Assembly: GCF_900110205.1 (NCBI RefSeq)
Contig: NZ_FOCV01000004.1
Location: 243,295-307,294 of the forward strand
DNA: 64,000 bases
Direction of reading: 5' to 3'
Source: Rhizobium tibeticum
GTDB lineage: Bacteria > Pseudomonadota > Alphaproteobacteria > Rhizobiales > Rhizobiaceae
Shown: one piece after another, positions 27,861-38,411 of the stretch
Numbering within the stretch: the stretch's first letter is position 1
How the letters are laid out: each line of letters begins with the position of its first letter
Position numbers and translations under genes: made by a program
Notes under the pieces: generated by a model
Told to the model about the DNA's origin: nothing
Seen by the model: only the letters and a program-made list of their open reading frames with translations
Database searches by the model: none

Positions 27861-29996
27861 ATGAGCATTCTTTTATGGGTAATAGCATGCGGTCTGCTCT
27901 CGGTGGTCTATGCCATCTGGGCGACCCGGTCGGTGCTTGCCGCTGATCAGGGTAACAAGCGCATGCAGGAAATTGCAGGCTATATTCGTGAAGGTGCGCA
28001 GGCCTACCTGATGCGCCAGTATAAGACGATCGCAATCGTCGGCATCGTCGTTTTCATTGCAGCCTGGCTGCTGCTCTCCGGCATCGCTGCAATCGGCTTC
28101 CTCATTGGCGCGGTTCTTTCGGGCGCCGCTGGCTTCATCGGCATGCACGTCTCGGTGCGCGCCAACGTGCGCACGGCGCAGGCAGCGTCTCAAAGCTTGT
28201 CGGCGGGACTTGAGATCGCATTCAAGTCGGGCGCGATCACCGGGCTTCTGGTCGCTGGTCTCGCCTTGCTCGGCGTGTCCGTCTACTACTACGTCCTGAC
28301 CGTCATTCTTGGGCACGAGGGAAGCTCCCGCGAGGTCATCGATTCACTTGTCGCGCTTGGTTTCGGTGCGTCGCTGATTTCGATCTTCGCCCGTCTGGGC
28401 GGCGGCATCTTCACCAAGGGCGCCGACGTCGGCGGCGATCTTGTCGGCAAGGTTGAAGCGGGCATCCCGGAAGATGATCCGCGCAACCCTGCCACGATCG
28501 CTGATAACGTCGGCGACAACGTCGGCGATTGCGCAGGCATGGCCGCGGATCTCTTCGAAACTTACGCCGTATCCGTCGTTGCAACGATGGTTCTCGCAGC
28601 GATCTTCTTCGCCGGCGCGCCCATCCTGCAATTGGCAATGGTCTATCCGCTTGCCATCTGCGGCGCCTGCATCATTACCTCGATCATAGGCACCTTCTTC
28701 GTCAAGCTCGGCAGCAACGGGTCGATTATGGGCGCCCTATATAAGGGTCTGGTCGTGACCGGCCTGCTGTCAATCGTCGGTCTCGGCGCTGCTACGTCCC
28801 TGACCATCGGGTGGGGAAGCGTCGGAACCGTCGGCGGCAGGGACATCACCGGCACACAGCTGTTTCTCTGCGGTATCGTCGGTCTGATCGTGACAGCGCT
28901 GATCGTCGTCATTACCGAGTACTATACAGGCACCAACAAGCGCCCGGTCAACTCGATCGCCCAGGCGTCGGTGACCGGTCATGGAACCAACGTCATCCAG
29001 GGGCTGGCAGTTTCGCTCGAGTCGACGGCGTTGCCGGCCATTGTCATCGTCGGCGGCATTCTTGCCACTTATCAGTTGGGTGGTCTTTTCGGTACCGGCA
29101 TTGCGGTTACCGCGATGCTCGGCATTGCCGGCATGATCGTGGCTCTGGATGCCTTCGGTCCAGTAACGGACAATGCCGGTGGTATTGCCGAGATGTCCCA
29201 TCTGCCGCCTGAAGTTCGCAAGTCGACCGACGCGCTTGATGCCGTGGGAAACACGACGAAGGCGGTCACCAAAGGGTACGCGATTGGGTCGGCGGGCCTC
29301 GGAGCACTCGTGCTCTTTGCTGCCTATTCGTACGATCTCAAATATTTCGTGGCGAACGGGGACAAGTACCCTTACTTTGCGGGAATTGGTGAGATCTCGT
29401 TCGACCTCTCGAATCCCTACGTAGTGGCGGGGCTGATCTTCGGCGGTCTGATTCCGTATCTCTTCGGCGGCATTGCCATGACTGCCGTCGGTCGTGCGGC
29501 CGGCGCGATCGTCGAGGAGGTTCGCCGCCAGTTCAAAGAGAAGCCGGGCATCATGCAGGGGACGGAGCGGCCGGACTATGGCAGGGCGGTCGACTTGCTG
29601 ACGAAGGCAGCCATTCGAGAAATGATCATACCGTCCTTGCTGCCGGTGTTGGCACCGGTCGTCGTGTACTTCGGCGTTCTTGCCATCTCCGGTTCGAAGG
29701 CTTCGGCCTTTGCGGCGCTGGGCGCCTCCTTGCTCGGTGTGATCATCAACGGTCTCTTCGTCGCCATCTCGATGACATCGGGGGGCGGCGCCTGGGATAA
29801 CGCCAAGAAATCCTTCGAGGACGGCTTCGTCGACAAGGACGGCGTTCGCCACATGAAGGGATCCGATGCGCACAAGGCCTCGGTGACTGGCGACACGGTC
29901 GGCGACCCCTACAAGGACACGGCCGGTCCGGCCGTCAATCCGGCGATCAAGATCACCAACATCGTCGCGCTTCTTCTTCTTGCCGTTCTGGCCTGA
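27861..29996 (+). CDS. hppA: proton-translocating membrane pyrophosphatase
   Basis: H+-pumping inorganic pyrophosphatase of 711 residues with about 16 membrane helices. The catalytic region [20 protein letters not shown] and [20 protein letters not shown] holds the pyrophosphate/Mg2+ ligands; a second set, [10 protein letters not shown] and [10 protein letters not shown], lies toward the C terminus. [14 protein letters not shown] has Lys where K+-dependent enzymes have Ala, so it should be K+-independent. The ATG at 27861 has GGAGG 10 nt upstream. A strong terminator follows. Confidence 0.96.
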   Translation: MSILLWVIACGLLSVVYAIWATRSVLAADQGNKRMQEIAGYIREGAQAYLMRQYKTIAIVGIVVFIAAWLLLSGIAAIGFLIGAVLSGAAGFIGMHVSVRANVRTAQAASQSLSAGLEIAFKSGAITGLLVAGLALLGVSVYYYVLTVILGHEGSSREVIDSLVALGFGASLISIFARLGGGIFTKGADVGGDLVGKVEAGIPEDDPRNPATIADNVGDNVGDCAGMAADLFETYAVSVVATMVLAAIFFAGAPILQLAMVYPLAICGACIITSIIGTFFVKLGSNGSIMGALYKGLVVTGLLSIVGLGAATSLTIGWGSVGTVGGRDITGTQLFLCGIVGLIVTALIVVITEYYTGTNKRPVNSIAQASVTGHGTNVIQGLAVSLESTALPAIVIVGGILATYQLGGLFGTGIAVTAMLGIAGMIVALDAFGPVTDNAGGIAEMSHLPPEVRKSTDALDAVGNTTKAVTKGYAIGSAGLGALVLFAAYSYDLKYFVANGDKYPYFAGIGEISFDLSNPYVVAGLIFGGLIPYLFGGIAMTAVGRAAGAIVEEVRRQFKEKPGIMQGTERPDYGRAVDLLTKAAIREMIIPSLLPVLAPVVVYFGVLAISGSKASAFAALGASLLGVIINGLFVAISMTSGGGAWDNAKKSFEDGFVDKDGVRHMKGSDAHKASVTGDTVGDPYKDTAGPAVNPAIKITNIVALLLLAVLA

Positions 29997-30013
29997 GGCT
30001 AAACGCGAACACT

Positions 30014-30053
30014 AAAAAACCCGCCGTCTCGCACCAGACGGCGGGTTTTTCTT
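30014..30053. terminator. bidirectional terminator between hppA and bamE
   Basis: An A-run, ACCCGCCGTC, an 8-nt loop, GACGGCGGGT and a T-run form a symmetric element able to serve both convergent genes. Confidence 0.92.
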
Positions 30054-30070
30054 TGAGAATTCTACCGGCG

Positions 30071-30607
30071 TTAGCGCAAGCTGGCCGGGTTCTGCGGCGA
30101 GGCCGGCTGAGAGGTGCCGCCCCCGAAGAGGCCCTTGGCAGCGTTCGCGGCACTGCCGCCAGACAGAAGCTGCTGCAGGAAGGTGAAGTCCTTGCCGCCT
30201 GTCGGGGTGACGCGGGTAATCGTATCGAAAACCTTGCCGTCCTTGAGGGTGTAGTTCGCGCGACGCGTAACGATGCCGTCCTTGTCGAAATAGATCGCCA
30301 GAACGCTCTGGTCGACGACCTTCAGTTTCTGGAAGGCCATGGAGCGCTCGCGGCGCTGTGAGATGTAATAGAAGACTTCACCATCGAACGTCGCCGTCGT
30401 CGACGGCGTGCCCAGGGATAGGAGAACCTGCTCGCGGCTCGATCCTTCCGGGACAAGGTTCAACGATTGCTCGTCGGCGACATACCCGCCATTAAGCACG
30501 GTTCCTGTCTGGCAGCCCGAAAGTCCGGCGGAGGCGATCATGATGGCAATGGCGGCATTGCTGAGGAATTTTTTGTCAGACTTGAAATACCGTTTCGTCA
30601 ACGACAT
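30071..30607 (-). CDS. bamE: outer-membrane assembly lipoprotein BamE (SmpA/OmlA)
   Basis: 178-residue lipoprotein of the BAM complex that inserts outer-membrane beta-barrels. The signal ends in the lipobox LSGC (~32). The SmpA/OmlA fold follows: LVPEGSSREQVLLSLGTPSTTATFDGEVFYYISQRRE. The C-terminal Gly/Pro-rich tail is probably disordered. It is divergent from the bc1 chaperone gene, a conserved alphaproteobacterial neighbourhood. Confidence 0.9.
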   Translation of the reverse strand: MSLTKRYFKSDKKFLSNAAIAIMIASAGLSGCQTGTVLNGGYVADEQSLNLVPEGSSREQVLLSLGTPSTTATFDGEVFYYISQRRERSMAFQKLKVVDQSVLAIYFDKDGIVTRRANYTLKDGKVFDTITRVTPTGGKDFTFLQQLLSGGSAANAAKGLFGGGTSQPASPQNPASLR

Positions 30608-30843
30608 CTACTCCCTAAAATTATGAATGGCAGCCACCGGCCTCAGATCGCTGATGCAAAACCATTGTGGCCATTCCGGGGTCAGACCTCCCGTTGGCTC
30701 GTGCGGACAGATGGGGTGCTGTCCCGAAAGTGGCCACCTTCGGCATTGCAATTCGCGCCTGCTTCGGTAAACCAGCTTTCGAAATCATGCAACAAGGCCG
30801 GACGCCGCTTGGCGTCAAGAATGAGGTCTTTCCGGAAAAAACG

Positions 30844-31377
30844 ATGATCTTCGGGCTCTTTGGCAAGAAAAACAACAATCAGGCAATCGTTGATCGGCAA
30901 TATCAGACATTAACGTCGGCCGCGCGGATGCCCGAATTCTACGAGCGCTTGAATGTCCCGGATACGGTCATGGGGCGCTTCGAAATGCTCTCGGCGGTGA
31001 TGATCCTCTTCTTCCGGCGCACGCGAACGTCCGGGACAAGCGGTCAGGAAATCGCACAGGAAATCGTCGACGCCTTCTTCGAGGATATCGACTACTCCAT
31101 CCGGGAACTGGGGATCGGCGACAACACCGTTCCGAAGCGCATGAAGAAGCTGGCCGGCATGTTCTATGGCCGTCTTGAGGCCTATTCCAAGGCGATGGAC
31201 ATCAGGGATGCCGAAGGGCTTGCCACCGCACTCGTTCGCAACATTCATCCCAAGACGAATGAGCCGGTCGATATGCGCGGTCTCGCGAGCTGGATGTTTG
31301 CGGCTGAGGATTATCTTTTGTCTCAGTCGGAAGACGTCATCGCGACCGGCTCCGCGACGCTCCCAAAGGTTGCCTGA
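30844..31377 (+). CDS. ubiquinol-cytochrome c chaperone family protein
   Basis: 177 residues of the CBP3/UQCC1-like family, linked to assembly of the cytochrome bc1 complex. MPEFYERLNVPDTVMGRFEMLSAVM and QEIVDAFFEDIDYSIRELGIGDNTVPKRMKKLAGMFYGRLEAY are the family hallmarks. The ATG at 30844 (MIFGLFGKK) is chosen; the open frame upstream shows no conserved protein. It is followed 10 bp later by the DUF177 gene. Confidence 0.88.
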   Translation: MIFGLFGKKNNNQAIVDRQYQTLTSAARMPEFYERLNVPDTVMGRFEMLSAVMILFFRRTRTSGTSGQEIAQEIVDAFFEDIDYSIRELGIGDNTVPKRMKKLAGMFYGRLEAYSKAMDIRDAEGLATALVRNIHPKTNEPVDMRGLASWMFAAEDYLLSQSEDVIATGSATLPKVA

Positions 31378-31387
31378 GGAGAAGACG

Positions 31388-31942
31388 ATGAAGAACAAGA
31401 GAGATGACGTGCCATTCTCCTACCTCGTAAATGTCGGTCATATATCGGCCAATCCTGTCGAGGTGCATCTGGAGGCCGATAAGCGGGAGTTGGCGGCGCT
31501 CGCCGAGCGTTGGAATGTCCTTTCGGTCGACAGCCTCAAAGCCGAACTCCAGATCGCTCGGTGGAAGCGCGACGGCATCCGTCTGAAGGGCAGGGTTCAA
31601 GCAAATATTGTCCAATCCTGCGTCGTCACCCTCGATTCGGTCCCATCCGCGATCGACGAGACCTTCGAGCAGATCTTCGTGCCTGAAAATTCGAAGCTTG
31701 CACGCCGACCAGCCAACGATGCGGGCGAAATGGTGCTCGATCCCGACGGTCCGGACCTTCCTGAAAGCTTTAGCGGCGATACGATCGACGCAGGTGAGGT
31801 GGTCACGGAATTTGCAGCGCTTGCGATCGATCCCTATCCGCGCAAGCCCGGTGTGGAGTTCGGCGGTCACATGGAAGACCTCGGAGAGGACGATAAAAAG
31901 CCGTCCGCCTTCGCCGTGTTGAAGGATTGGAAAAAGGACTGA
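31388..31942 (+). CDS. DUF177/YceD-family protein
   Basis: 184 residues. The family has the central segment VQANIVQSCVVTLDSVPSAIDETFEQIF, in which a single cysteine remains of the CxxC-like site, and the C-terminal EFAALAIDPYPRKPGVEF. YceD proteins are linked to 23S rRNA/ribosome assembly and usually precede rpmF. Here rpmF is not present and plsX follows directly. GAGGAG precedes the ATG at 31388. Confidence 0.85.
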   Translation: MKNKRDDVPFSYLVNVGHISANPVEVHLEADKRELAALAERWNVLSVDSLKAELQIARWKRDGIRLKGRVQANIVQSCVVTLDSVPSAIDETFEQIFVPENSKLARRPANDAGEMVLDPDGPDLPESFSGDTIDAGEVVTEFAALAIDPYPRKPGVEFGGHMEDLGEDDKKPSAFAVLKDWKKD

Positions 31943-32045
31943 ACCCCGTTGGGGATTTGACACAATTCAGTTGTAAGCGACGGGAAAACCGGTATTTTGG
32001 CCGAAATTTCGCCCGCCGGAGGCGAAAAATAAGGATCAGGGACGC

Positions 32046-33092
32046 GTGATCAGAATTTCTATCGACCTCATGGGTGGCGACTTTGGTCCCCAGGTTGTCA
32101 TCCCCGGCGCTGCCAAGGCACTGGAAAGACATCCCGATATTTCCTTCGTGATGTATGGTTTGAAGGAACAGTGCGAGCCGGTTCTCGACAGGTTTCCGAA
32201 GCTCAAGGAAAAGAGCGTTTTTCACGATTGCGAACTCGCCGTCCGCATGGATGAGAAGCCGAGCCAGGCGCTTCGCCGCGGTCGCTATGTCTCCACCATG
32301 TGGCGGACGATCGAAGCGGTGAAGACGAAGGAAGCCGACGTTGCCATATCTGCTGGCAACACCGGCGCCCTCATGGCGATGGCCAAGTTCTGTTTGCGGA
32401 CGATGGCCAATATCGAGCGGCCTGCGATCGCCGCTATCTGGCCGACGCTGAAGGGCGAGAGCATCGTGCTTGATGTCGGCGCGACGATCGGGGCGGATTC
32501 ACAGCAGTTGATGGATTTCGCCCTCATGGGTGGGGCAATGGCACGCGCGCTGTTTGAGATCGAACGTCCGACGATCGGCTTGCTGAACGTCGGTGTCGAA
32601 GAGATCAAGGGGCAGGAAGAGGTGAAGGAAGCGGGGCGCCTGCTCCGCGAGGCCAACATCGACTCGCTCGAGTACTATGGCTTCGTCGAGGGAAACGATC
32701 TCGGCAAGGGAACCGTCGATGTCGTCGTGACCGAAGGCTTCTCCGGCAATATTGCGTTGAAGACGGCCGAAGGGACGGCGCGCCAGATCGGCGAATATCT
32801 GCGCGCTGCAATGTCGCGCACGCTGCTTGCCAAGATCGGCTACTTCTTCGCGAAAGGCGCGTTCGACATGCTGCGCGAAAAGATGGATCCGAGCCGTGTG
32901 AACGGCGGTGTCTTCCTGGGCCTCAACGGCGGTGTCATCAAGAGCCATGGTGGCGCTAACGCCGAAGGCATCGCTGCTGCCATCGAGGTCGGCTATGACA
33001 TGGCCAAGAATGGCCTCAATCAGAAAATAGAAAACGATCTTCAAAAGTATCATGCCAAGCGGCAGCCCCCGATCGGGCCGGAAGCCGCATGA
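32046..33092 (+). CDS. plsX: phosphate acyltransferase PlsX
   Basis: Makes acyl-phosphate from acyl-ACP for phospholipid synthesis. 348 residues; [37 protein letters not shown] and [22 protein letters not shown]. The start is a GTG at 32046, which exactly fits the expected N terminus [12 protein letters not shown]. The fabH start follows within 20 bp. Confidence 0.96.
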   Translation: MIRISIDLMGGDFGPQVVIPGAAKALERHPDISFVMYGLKEQCEPVLDRFPKLKEKSVFHDCELAVRMDEKPSQALRRGRYVSTMWRTIEAVKTKEADVAISAGNTGALMAMAKFCLRTMANIERPAIAAIWPTLKGESIVLDVGATIGADSQQLMDFALMGGAMARALFEIERPTIGLLNVGVEEIKGQEEVKEAGRLLREANIDSLEYYGFVEGNDLGKGTVDVVVTEGFSGNIALKTAEGTARQIGEYLRAAMSRTLLAKIGYFFAKGAFDMLREKMDPSRVNGGVFLGLNGGVIKSHGGANAEGIAAAIEVGYDMAKNGLNQKIENDLQKYHAKRQPPIGPEAA

Positions 33093-33111
33093 GCGACGGG
33101 GTTTAAGCAAT

Positions 33112-34083
33112 ATGATCCGTTCAGTTGTTCGCGGGTTCGGAGCCGCACTTCCGAAACGCGTTATGACCAACCGCGACATGGAAGATGTCGTGGACACATC
33201 AGACGAATGGATTGTCCAGCGCACGGGCATTCGCCAGCGCTACATTGCCGGCGAGGGCGAGACGACATCGTCGCTCGGCGAAGCGGCAGCGCGTGCTGCG
33301 CTCGACAGGGCCGGACTGACGCCGGCCGATATCGACCTCATCATCTGCGCCACCTCGACGCCGGATAACACCTTTCCGGCGACTGCCGTCAATATTCAGA
33401 ATCGCCTCGGCATGAGCCATGGCTTTGCCTTCGACGTGCAGGCGGTTTGCACGGGCTTCGTCTATGCTGTGACGACGGCCGACGCGTATATCCGCGGCGG
33501 CCTTGCCAAGCGCGTGCTGGTGATTGGCGCCGAGACTTTCTCGCGCATCCTCGACTGGAACGATCGCACAACATGCGTACTCTTCGGTGACGGTGCAGGC
33601 GCGATTGTGCTCGAAGCTGCGGAAGGCGAGGGCACGACTGCCGATCGCGGCGTACTGACGGCGCATCTGCGCTCCGATGGCTCCCACAAGGACAAGCTCT
33701 ATGTGGACGGTGGCCCCTCGACGACGGGCACTGTCGGCAAGCTGCGTATGGAAGGCCGGGAAGTCTTCAAATATGCCGTCGGTATGATCACCGATGTCAT
33801 TCAGGCTGGCTTCGACGCAACCGGGACGACTGCGGATGATCTCGACTGGCTGGTGCCGCATCAAGCCAATCGGCGTATCATTGATGGCTCCGCCAAGAAG
33901 TTGCATATCTCTCCTGAGAAAGTAGTCATTACGGTTGATCTTCATGGCAACACGTCTGCCGCCTCGATTCCGCTCGCGCTGGCAACGGCAGCCGGCGATG
34001 GCCGGATCAAGGAAGGCGATCTGGTGATGCTGGAGGCGATGGGCGGCGGCTTCACCTGGGGCGCAGCACTCCTGCGCTGGTAA
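33112..34083 (+). CDS. fabH: beta-ketoacyl-ACP synthase III
   Basis: Initiates fatty-acid synthesis by condensing acetyl-CoA with malonyl-ACP. 323 residues; the catalytic triad is in [11 protein letters not shown] (Cys), [11 protein letters not shown] (His) and [12 protein letters not shown] (Asn). It follows plsX in the standard arrangement, with ihfA downstream. Confidence 0.97.
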   Translation: MIRSVVRGFGAALPKRVMTNRDMEDVVDTSDEWIVQRTGIRQRYIAGEGETTSSLGEAAARAALDRAGLTPADIDLIICATSTPDNTFPATAVNIQNRLGMSHGFAFDVQAVCTGFVYAVTTADAYIRGGLAKRVLVIGAETFSRILDWNDRTTCVLFGDGAGAIVLEAAEGEGTTADRGVLTAHLRSDGSHKDKLYVDGGPSTTGTVGKLRMEGREVFKYAVGMITDVIQAGFDATGTTADDLDWLVPHQANRRIIDGSAKKLHISPEKVVITVDLHGNTSAASIPLALATAAGDGRIKEGDLVMLEAMGGGFTWGAALLRW

Positions 34084-34190
34084 CCCGAAAATCCAAAAAA
34101 CTACCGACGAACAAGAGCTTGACCGTGAGGCGCAAGACAAATACTCTTTGTTCGCTTTCATAATATAATTGGCAAATGGGCGGGGAAACC

Positions 34191-34529
34191 ATGACCGGAA
34201 AGACAGTGACGCGAGCAGACCTGGCGGAATCGGTTTTTCGCAAGGTCGGTCTTTCGAGAACCGAATCTGCCGAACTCGTGGAAACTGTCATTGACGAGAT
34301 TTGTAACGCGATCGTCCGCGGCGAGACCGTCAAGCTCTCGTCCTTTGCGACCTTCCAGGTGCGAGACAAGAACGAGCGCATCGGACGTAACCCCAAGACG
34401 GGCGAGGAAGTACCGATCTCTCCCCGACGTGTCATGACCTTTAAGGCGTCGAATGTCTTGAAGACTCGGATTCTCAAGGCGCACACCCTGCGCAAGACCA
34501 AGCAGAAGACCGCCAATCCGGCCTCCTGA
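34191..34529 (+). CDS. ihfA: integration host factor subunit alpha
   Basis: DNA-bending protein, heterodimeric with IHF-beta. 112 residues; [26 protein letters not shown] and the beta-arm [22 protein letters not shown] with the proline that wedges into the minor groove. The ATG at 34191 is chosen over 34176 because GGGG lies at the right distance and homologues begin [14 protein letters not shown] perfect TATAAT occurs at 34164-34169, but no matching -35 is seen. Confidence 0.95.
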   Translation: MTGKTVTRADLAESVFRKVGLSRTESAELVETVIDEICNAIVRGETVKLSSFATFQVRDKNERIGRNPKTGEEVPISPRRVMTFKASNVLKTRILKAHTLRKTKQKTANPAS

Positions 34530-34746
34530 CCGGACCCAAAAGGGAGAATCGTTCTCTCGTTCGGCGACAACAACTATAATCTTCCCTGAACGATCTGTGC
34601 GGTATTCAAGACGTGACTTGAATTCACGGCGTCAAACCGTTGAAATATGATGAGTCGCGGCTCGGTTCTGGCGTTCGTGAGATACAGCTGCGTCCTATCA
34701 GCCGAACAGACGCGCGGCACGCCCCGAGACCGCGTAGGGAGTAAGG

Positions 34747-35289
34747 ATGTTGGATAAGAGCCCCGATGCTTTCCGCACCATCAGCGAGGTGGCGGATGAC
34801 CTAGACCTTCCACAGCATGTCCTACGCTTCTGGGAAACGCGATTTCCTCAGATCAAGCCGATGAAGCGCGGCGGCGGCCGCCGCTATTACAGGCCCGAGG
34901 ATATCGATCTCCTGAAGGGCATTCGCCACCTGCTCTATGATCACGGCTACACGATCAAGGGCGTGCAGAAGCTTCTGAAGACCAATGGCAACAAGTTTGT
35001 CATCTCGATAGGACATGGCGATCTTGCCAGTGTCCAGGCGCTGACGGGCGGCCCGCAGGATGACACCAACACGGCCGAACCGCGGGTCGGAATGTCCGAC
35101 GAGGATCAGGTGGTCGGGCGCGCGAAACCGCCGATTACCCGCCGCTTCTTCAATTTCGGCGGTGGCGACGAAGAATCTCCCGAGATTTCGATCGGCAAGT
35201 CGAGCGTCGGCAAGGAGGATCGGGCGCTGCTGCAGGAAGCACTCTACGATCTCCTGGAGTGCAAACGCTTGCTGGACCAGGTTCGCTGA
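34747..35289 (+). CDS. MerR-family transcriptional regulator
   Basis: 180 residues. The N-terminal MerR winged helix is clear: [48 protein letters not shown]. There are no metal-binding cysteines in the short C-terminal half, which ends in a helix ([19 protein letters not shown]). Target unknown. It follows ihfA at 217 bp, the usual alphaproteobacterial order. GGGAGTAAGG precedes the ATG. Confidence 0.9.
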   Translation: MLDKSPDAFRTISEVADDLDLPQHVLRFWETRFPQIKPMKRGGGRRYYRPEDIDLLKGIRHLLYDHGYTIKGVQKLLKTNGNKFVISIGHGDLASVQALTGGPQDDTNTAEPRVGMSDEDQVVGRAKPPITRRFFNFGGGDEESPEISIGKSSVGKEDRALLQEALYDLLECKRLLDQVR

Positions 35290-35401
35290 CCAACTTGTTC
35301 GCCTTCGGGTGATATAGGCAAGCACCGTTCCTTCATTCGATCGGAGAAGACGCCATCGGCTGGCGATGGGGAATTCGATACAACTTACCAAGGAAGCCCT
35401 C

Positions 35402-36067
35402 GTGACTGCGTCTCATTCCGTTCCCGGCAAACTTTATGACGCCTTCCTCTTCGATATGGACGGCACGCTCTTGAATTCCATTGCCGTGGTCGAACGCGTC
35501 TGGAGCGAGTGGGCAGTGCGCCATGGATTGGAGCCGGAGGTTTTCCTCAAGACGATTCACGGCATTCGCGCCAGCGATGTCATTCGCCAGCTGGCGCTGC
35601 CGGGCGTCGATCCTCAGCATGAGGCGAGGCAATTGTTGAAAGAGGAGATGGAGGATGTCGAAGGCATCGTCCCGATCCCGGGAGCGATTGATTTCCTAAA
35701 CAGCATTCCGCAGGCAAAGTGGGCGATCGTAACCTCGGCACCGATCGAACTCGCCAGAACCCGAATGGCGGCGGCGGGAATTCCGACGCCGGTCGCGATG
35801 GTGAGCGGCGAAGACGTGGCGGCTGGAAAGCCTAGCCCGGAATGCTACCTGCTGGGTGCCAAGCGCCTCGGAGTCGATCCGACGAAATGCCTGGTGTTCG
35901 AAGATGCCGTTGCCGGAATCCTCGCGGGCGAAGCGGCGGGCGCAGATGTGACGGTCATTACCGAAACACATACGACGCCGTTCGCGACGCCGCATTTTTC
36001 GATCCCCGACTACCGGGGCTGGCGTGTTGAGATCAGCCCCGACGGCCGCGTTGCGCTCGCCAAATAG
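35402..36067 (+). CDS. HAD-superfamily phosphatase (subfamily IA)
   Basis: About 221 residues. HAD motif I FLFDMDGTLLNS, motif II VTSA, motif III lysine in GKPSPECYLLGAKRLG and motif IV VFEDAVAGILAG are all intact, so a functional small-molecule phosphatase is likely. Resemblance is to the sugar-phosphate phosphatases, but the substrate is unknown. A GTG at 35402 with AAGGAAG 5 nt upstream is preferred; an ATG at 35366 would add 12 residues. Confidence 0.87.
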   Translation: MTASHSVPGKLYDAFLFDMDGTLLNSIAVVERVWSEWAVRHGLEPEVFLKTIHGIRASDVIRQLALPGVDPQHEARQLLKEEMEDVEGIVPIPGAIDFLNSIPQAKWAIVTSAPIELARTRMAAAGIPTPVAMVSGEDVAAGKPSPECYLLGAKRLGVDPTKCLVFEDAVAGILAGEAAGADVTVITETHTTPFATPHFSIPDYRGWRVEISPDGRVALAK

Positions 36068-36073
36068 CGCGGG

Positions 36074-36268
36074 CTAGTGCTTGCGTTGTTGCTGGGCTTG
36101 CTTCTTCATGCGCTCGTAGGCAGCAAGCATCTTTGCCTTGACCGAGCCCAGCGTCCCCAATTCATGCCCGCAGGTGAAGCAGATAAGGATATCGGTGTCG
36201 AGCGGCTCGGGACGCTCGAATTTCATTCGTGTGTTCCTGCATTTCGGGCAGGGGATCTCGATCTGCAT
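36074..36268 (-). CDS. small zinc-ribbon protein
   Basis: 64 residues. CPKCRNTRMKF and CFTCGHELG form a CxxC...CxxC zinc ribbon, followed by a basic helical tail rich in Gln/Lys. It may be a nucleic-acid-binding or adaptor protein. The ATG at 36268 is used; a TTG at 36328 would extend it by 20 residues. It is convergent with the HAD gene at 6 bp. Confidence 0.65.
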   Translation of the reverse strand: MQIEIPCPKCRNTRMKFERPEPLDTDILICFTCGHELGTLGSVKAKMLAAYERMKKQAQQQRKH

Positions 36269-36367
36269 GTTCTTATCCAAAGTCTCGCGTTTTGCAGGTC
36301 TCTTATTCGCGTAGCGCGGATCGAGCAAGCATTTTTGAGTTCCTAGCCAACAGCGACATGTGACGTG

Positions 36368-36802
36368 CTACTGGCAAGCAAAGAAAGTCGAGTAGCCTCC
36401 GATCACAGCTACTCCCGCGTATCGCAGGTTAGGTCGAAGCAAATTCGTGTTGTGACCCGGGGAACTCCTCCAGCCAGCAAAAAGCTGCTGCGGAGTCGTA
36501 TATCCAACGCCGACATTTTCTGAACACACCACGCTGAGCCCCGCAGCTCTGGCTTGAGCCGATCTCTGGCGAAAGCCATCATGGTTGATGGCTCTCCGTG
36601 TTGCTTGGTACCGGCAGTGTTGGCGAGCCAACGCTTTCAAAGTGCCATTTGCGGCGAGGGGAGATAGGCCGCGGCTCGCCCTATAAGAATTAATGAGAGC
36701 CAGTGTCTGGGAGCCAAAATCGCTTGTCGTCGTTGGCGGTTGGGCTGCACTTGCACATGCTGAACTGAGAATCGCAATTGCTGTTGTCCGTAGCATTTTC
36801 AT
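36368..36802 (-). CDS. secreted CAP/SCP-domain protein
   Basis: 144 residues with a signal peptide (MKMLRTTAIAILSSACASAAQ) and a single CAP (SCP/PR-1) domain: ALINSYRASRGLSPL, ARQHCRYQ, NHDGFRQR, SENVGVGYTTPQQLFAGWRSSPGHNTNLL and YAGVAVIG. The CAP cavity histidines appear retained. Bacterial members are extracellular with mostly unknown roles. The start is chosen where the signal peptide begins. Confidence 0.85.
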   Translation of the reverse strand: MKMLRTTAIAILSSACASAAQPPTTTSDFGSQTLALINSYRASRGLSPLAANGTLKALARQHCRYQATRRAINHDGFRQRSAQARAAGLSVVCSENVGVGYTTPQQLFAGWRSSPGHNTNLLRPNLRYAGVAVIGGYSTFFACQ

Positions 36803-36989
36803 GGTCGGATTTCTCATCTTGGCAACGATTCGCCTTTGGCGGGCCTGCCCAAGCAGAAACAAAGCAAGCGATCCAGGCAACCATAAACGAGGCATTGCGC
36901 CACAGTTATCGATATCGAGCGGAAATGTGAGCTACAAAGAGCCAGGCCAGCTGGAGTGATGCGGTCAGGAGGCACCCGAAGGACGAGCC

Positions 36990-37373
36990 TCAGCTGACGA
37001 CGCCGTTCTGCCGGCACATGTCGTTGAGGTTTGATCGTGCGGTGCCCTGGGCGGTCAGGGTGAACGAAAAGGCGGTTCTCCCGGCCGCAATCGTGTTTTT
37101 CAAAACGCCAGCGAAGGGCTCACCGCCAGTAAAGGCCCCAGCTTTGTTCTTGGAGTTTACTATGCCGCAAACATAGACGATCCCTGGTTGTCTCTGTGCT
37201 GCCATCATGTTTCCGAACGTCGCACTGGCGGGATCTTTAAGGAACCTTCGAATTCCATTCTGAACGGCAGAAATCTCGCCCATCGAAAGCGTGTACGGGA
37301 TCGTTTGGTCTCGCTGAGTGATGCCTGTGCAAGAACTGAGCATCAATATGCCGGCAATCACGATTTTCTTCAT
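36990..37373 (-). CDS. small lipoprotein of unknown function
   Basis: 127 residues starting MKKIVIAGILMLSSC, with lipobox LSSC at about 15. The mature part contains VQNGIRRFLKDPASATFGNMMA and a VYVCGIVNSKN motif of a kind common in small rhizobial envelope proteins. No function known. GGGGGA lies 5 nt before the ATG at 37373. Confidence 0.72.
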   Translation of the reverse strand: MKKIVIAGILMLSSCTGITQRDQTIPYTLSMGEISAVQNGIRRFLKDPASATFGNMMAAQRQPGIVYVCGIVNSKNKAGAFTGGEPFAGVLKNTIAAGRTAFSFTLTAQGTARSNLNDMCRQNGVVS

Positions 37374-37742
37374 GTCGTCCCCCAAGAGCATCGCCGAATT
37401 ACATGGTATGTCCCCGGCAAAATTCGCCTTAAGTAGTTGCTAACGCAAGCCCGTATTTCGACGTATATCGATATGTAGCGCGAGCCGGGATTCCAAGACT
37501 CCGTTGCGTCTCAGAAATTTTTGGCTCACTTGGCCCATCGCAAAGCCATCGCGTTGCGACAAGCGAATGGCGTTCGCTCACTCGACTTGTTGTGAGATGC
37601 ATGGCCTCCCCGAACGCAGCGGGAACCCTTAGCGGCCGAAGCGCGCTTTTCCACTCGTCGGTCCTTTTTTATTCTCTCCTGTCGATTTCCTCTTGCGCCC
37701 CAAATCCCAAAATACTAACAGGATCAGGCCGTTTCGGCAGGT
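37374..37742. other. 369-bp region before tRNA-Pro
   Basis: No gene or structured RNA recognised. It presumably contains the tRNA promoter; no clear -35/-10 pair with good spacing was found. Confidence 0.45.
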
Positions 37743-37819
<77 letters not shown>

Positions 37820-37827
37820 TTCACAAA

Positions 37828-37862
37828 GTAACCTTCGGCACCCCCAGCAGCCCGAAGGTCAC
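37828..37862. repeat. inverted repeat after tRNA-Pro
   Basis: ACCTTCGG (37831-37838) and CCGAAGGT (37852-37859), extendable to 11-bp arms with one mismatch. It may end the tRNA transcript, although no T-run follows. Confidence 0.45.
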
Positions 37863-37911
37863 CACTCCTGCTCGATGGTCACTTGTTGAACAATCAGCTG
37901 ATGGTTTGCCT

Positions 37912-37925
37912 GTTGAGGCCTCAAC
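37912..37925. repeat. 14-bp perfect palindrome
   Basis: GTTGAGGCCTCAAC, 92 bp before the small gene at 38017. Possible operator; no other support. Confidence 0.3.
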
Positions 37926-38016
37926 GGAAATACCGCGGTTAGAAATTTGTCTTCGCAACTCGAATAAACTATTAGTGTCCTGTAATATACGTCCCGCGAA
38001 TATTGGTGGATGACGC

Positions 38017-38232
38017 ATGGCAGACCGCGAAACGAGGGAAACATGCCGGGAAGCGCTATCGGAGCCCTTTGGGGCTCTGGTCGAGAAGGCCGTGTCGTCG
38101 GGCTGGCCGGAGCACGAAATCGCGCTGGCGTTGACCGAACTGGCCGAGGCCTATGTCGTCAAGGTCAGCGCAAGGATCATCATTGAGGGCTCGCTCCAGT
38201 CGCAGCTTACCTCGGAGCGGCTGAAGAACTGA
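38017..38232 (+). CDS. small hypothetical protein
   Basis: 71 residues, helical and acidic/basic mixed (FGALVEKAVSSGWPEHEIALALTELAEAYVVKV). No recognised domain. The ATG has GGTGG upstream. It shows codon use typical of the neighbours, so it is probably real. Confidence 0.55.
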   Translation: MADRETRETCREALSEPFGALVEKAVSSGWPEHEIALALTELAEAYVVKVSARIIIEGSLQSQLTSERLKN

Positions 38233-38411
38233 CGCCGGATGTGCGCATTAAGCCGGCTCGGTACGCACCGTTCACATAAATGTTTCTGTCGGAAATGTTC
38301 GGTTGATAAATGGTCGGCTCGGGCGCATAGTGGCCGCAATGTCGGCTATGGATGGGCGGTCGACGACAATGCTTTCCGGTGTTGATAGCCCTTGATGGGA
38401 CCTTTGGCGTC

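Noticed and set aside
28770..29873. 367-residue open frame antisense to hppA
   Set aside because: His/Arg/Asp-rich shadow of a membrane-protein gene.
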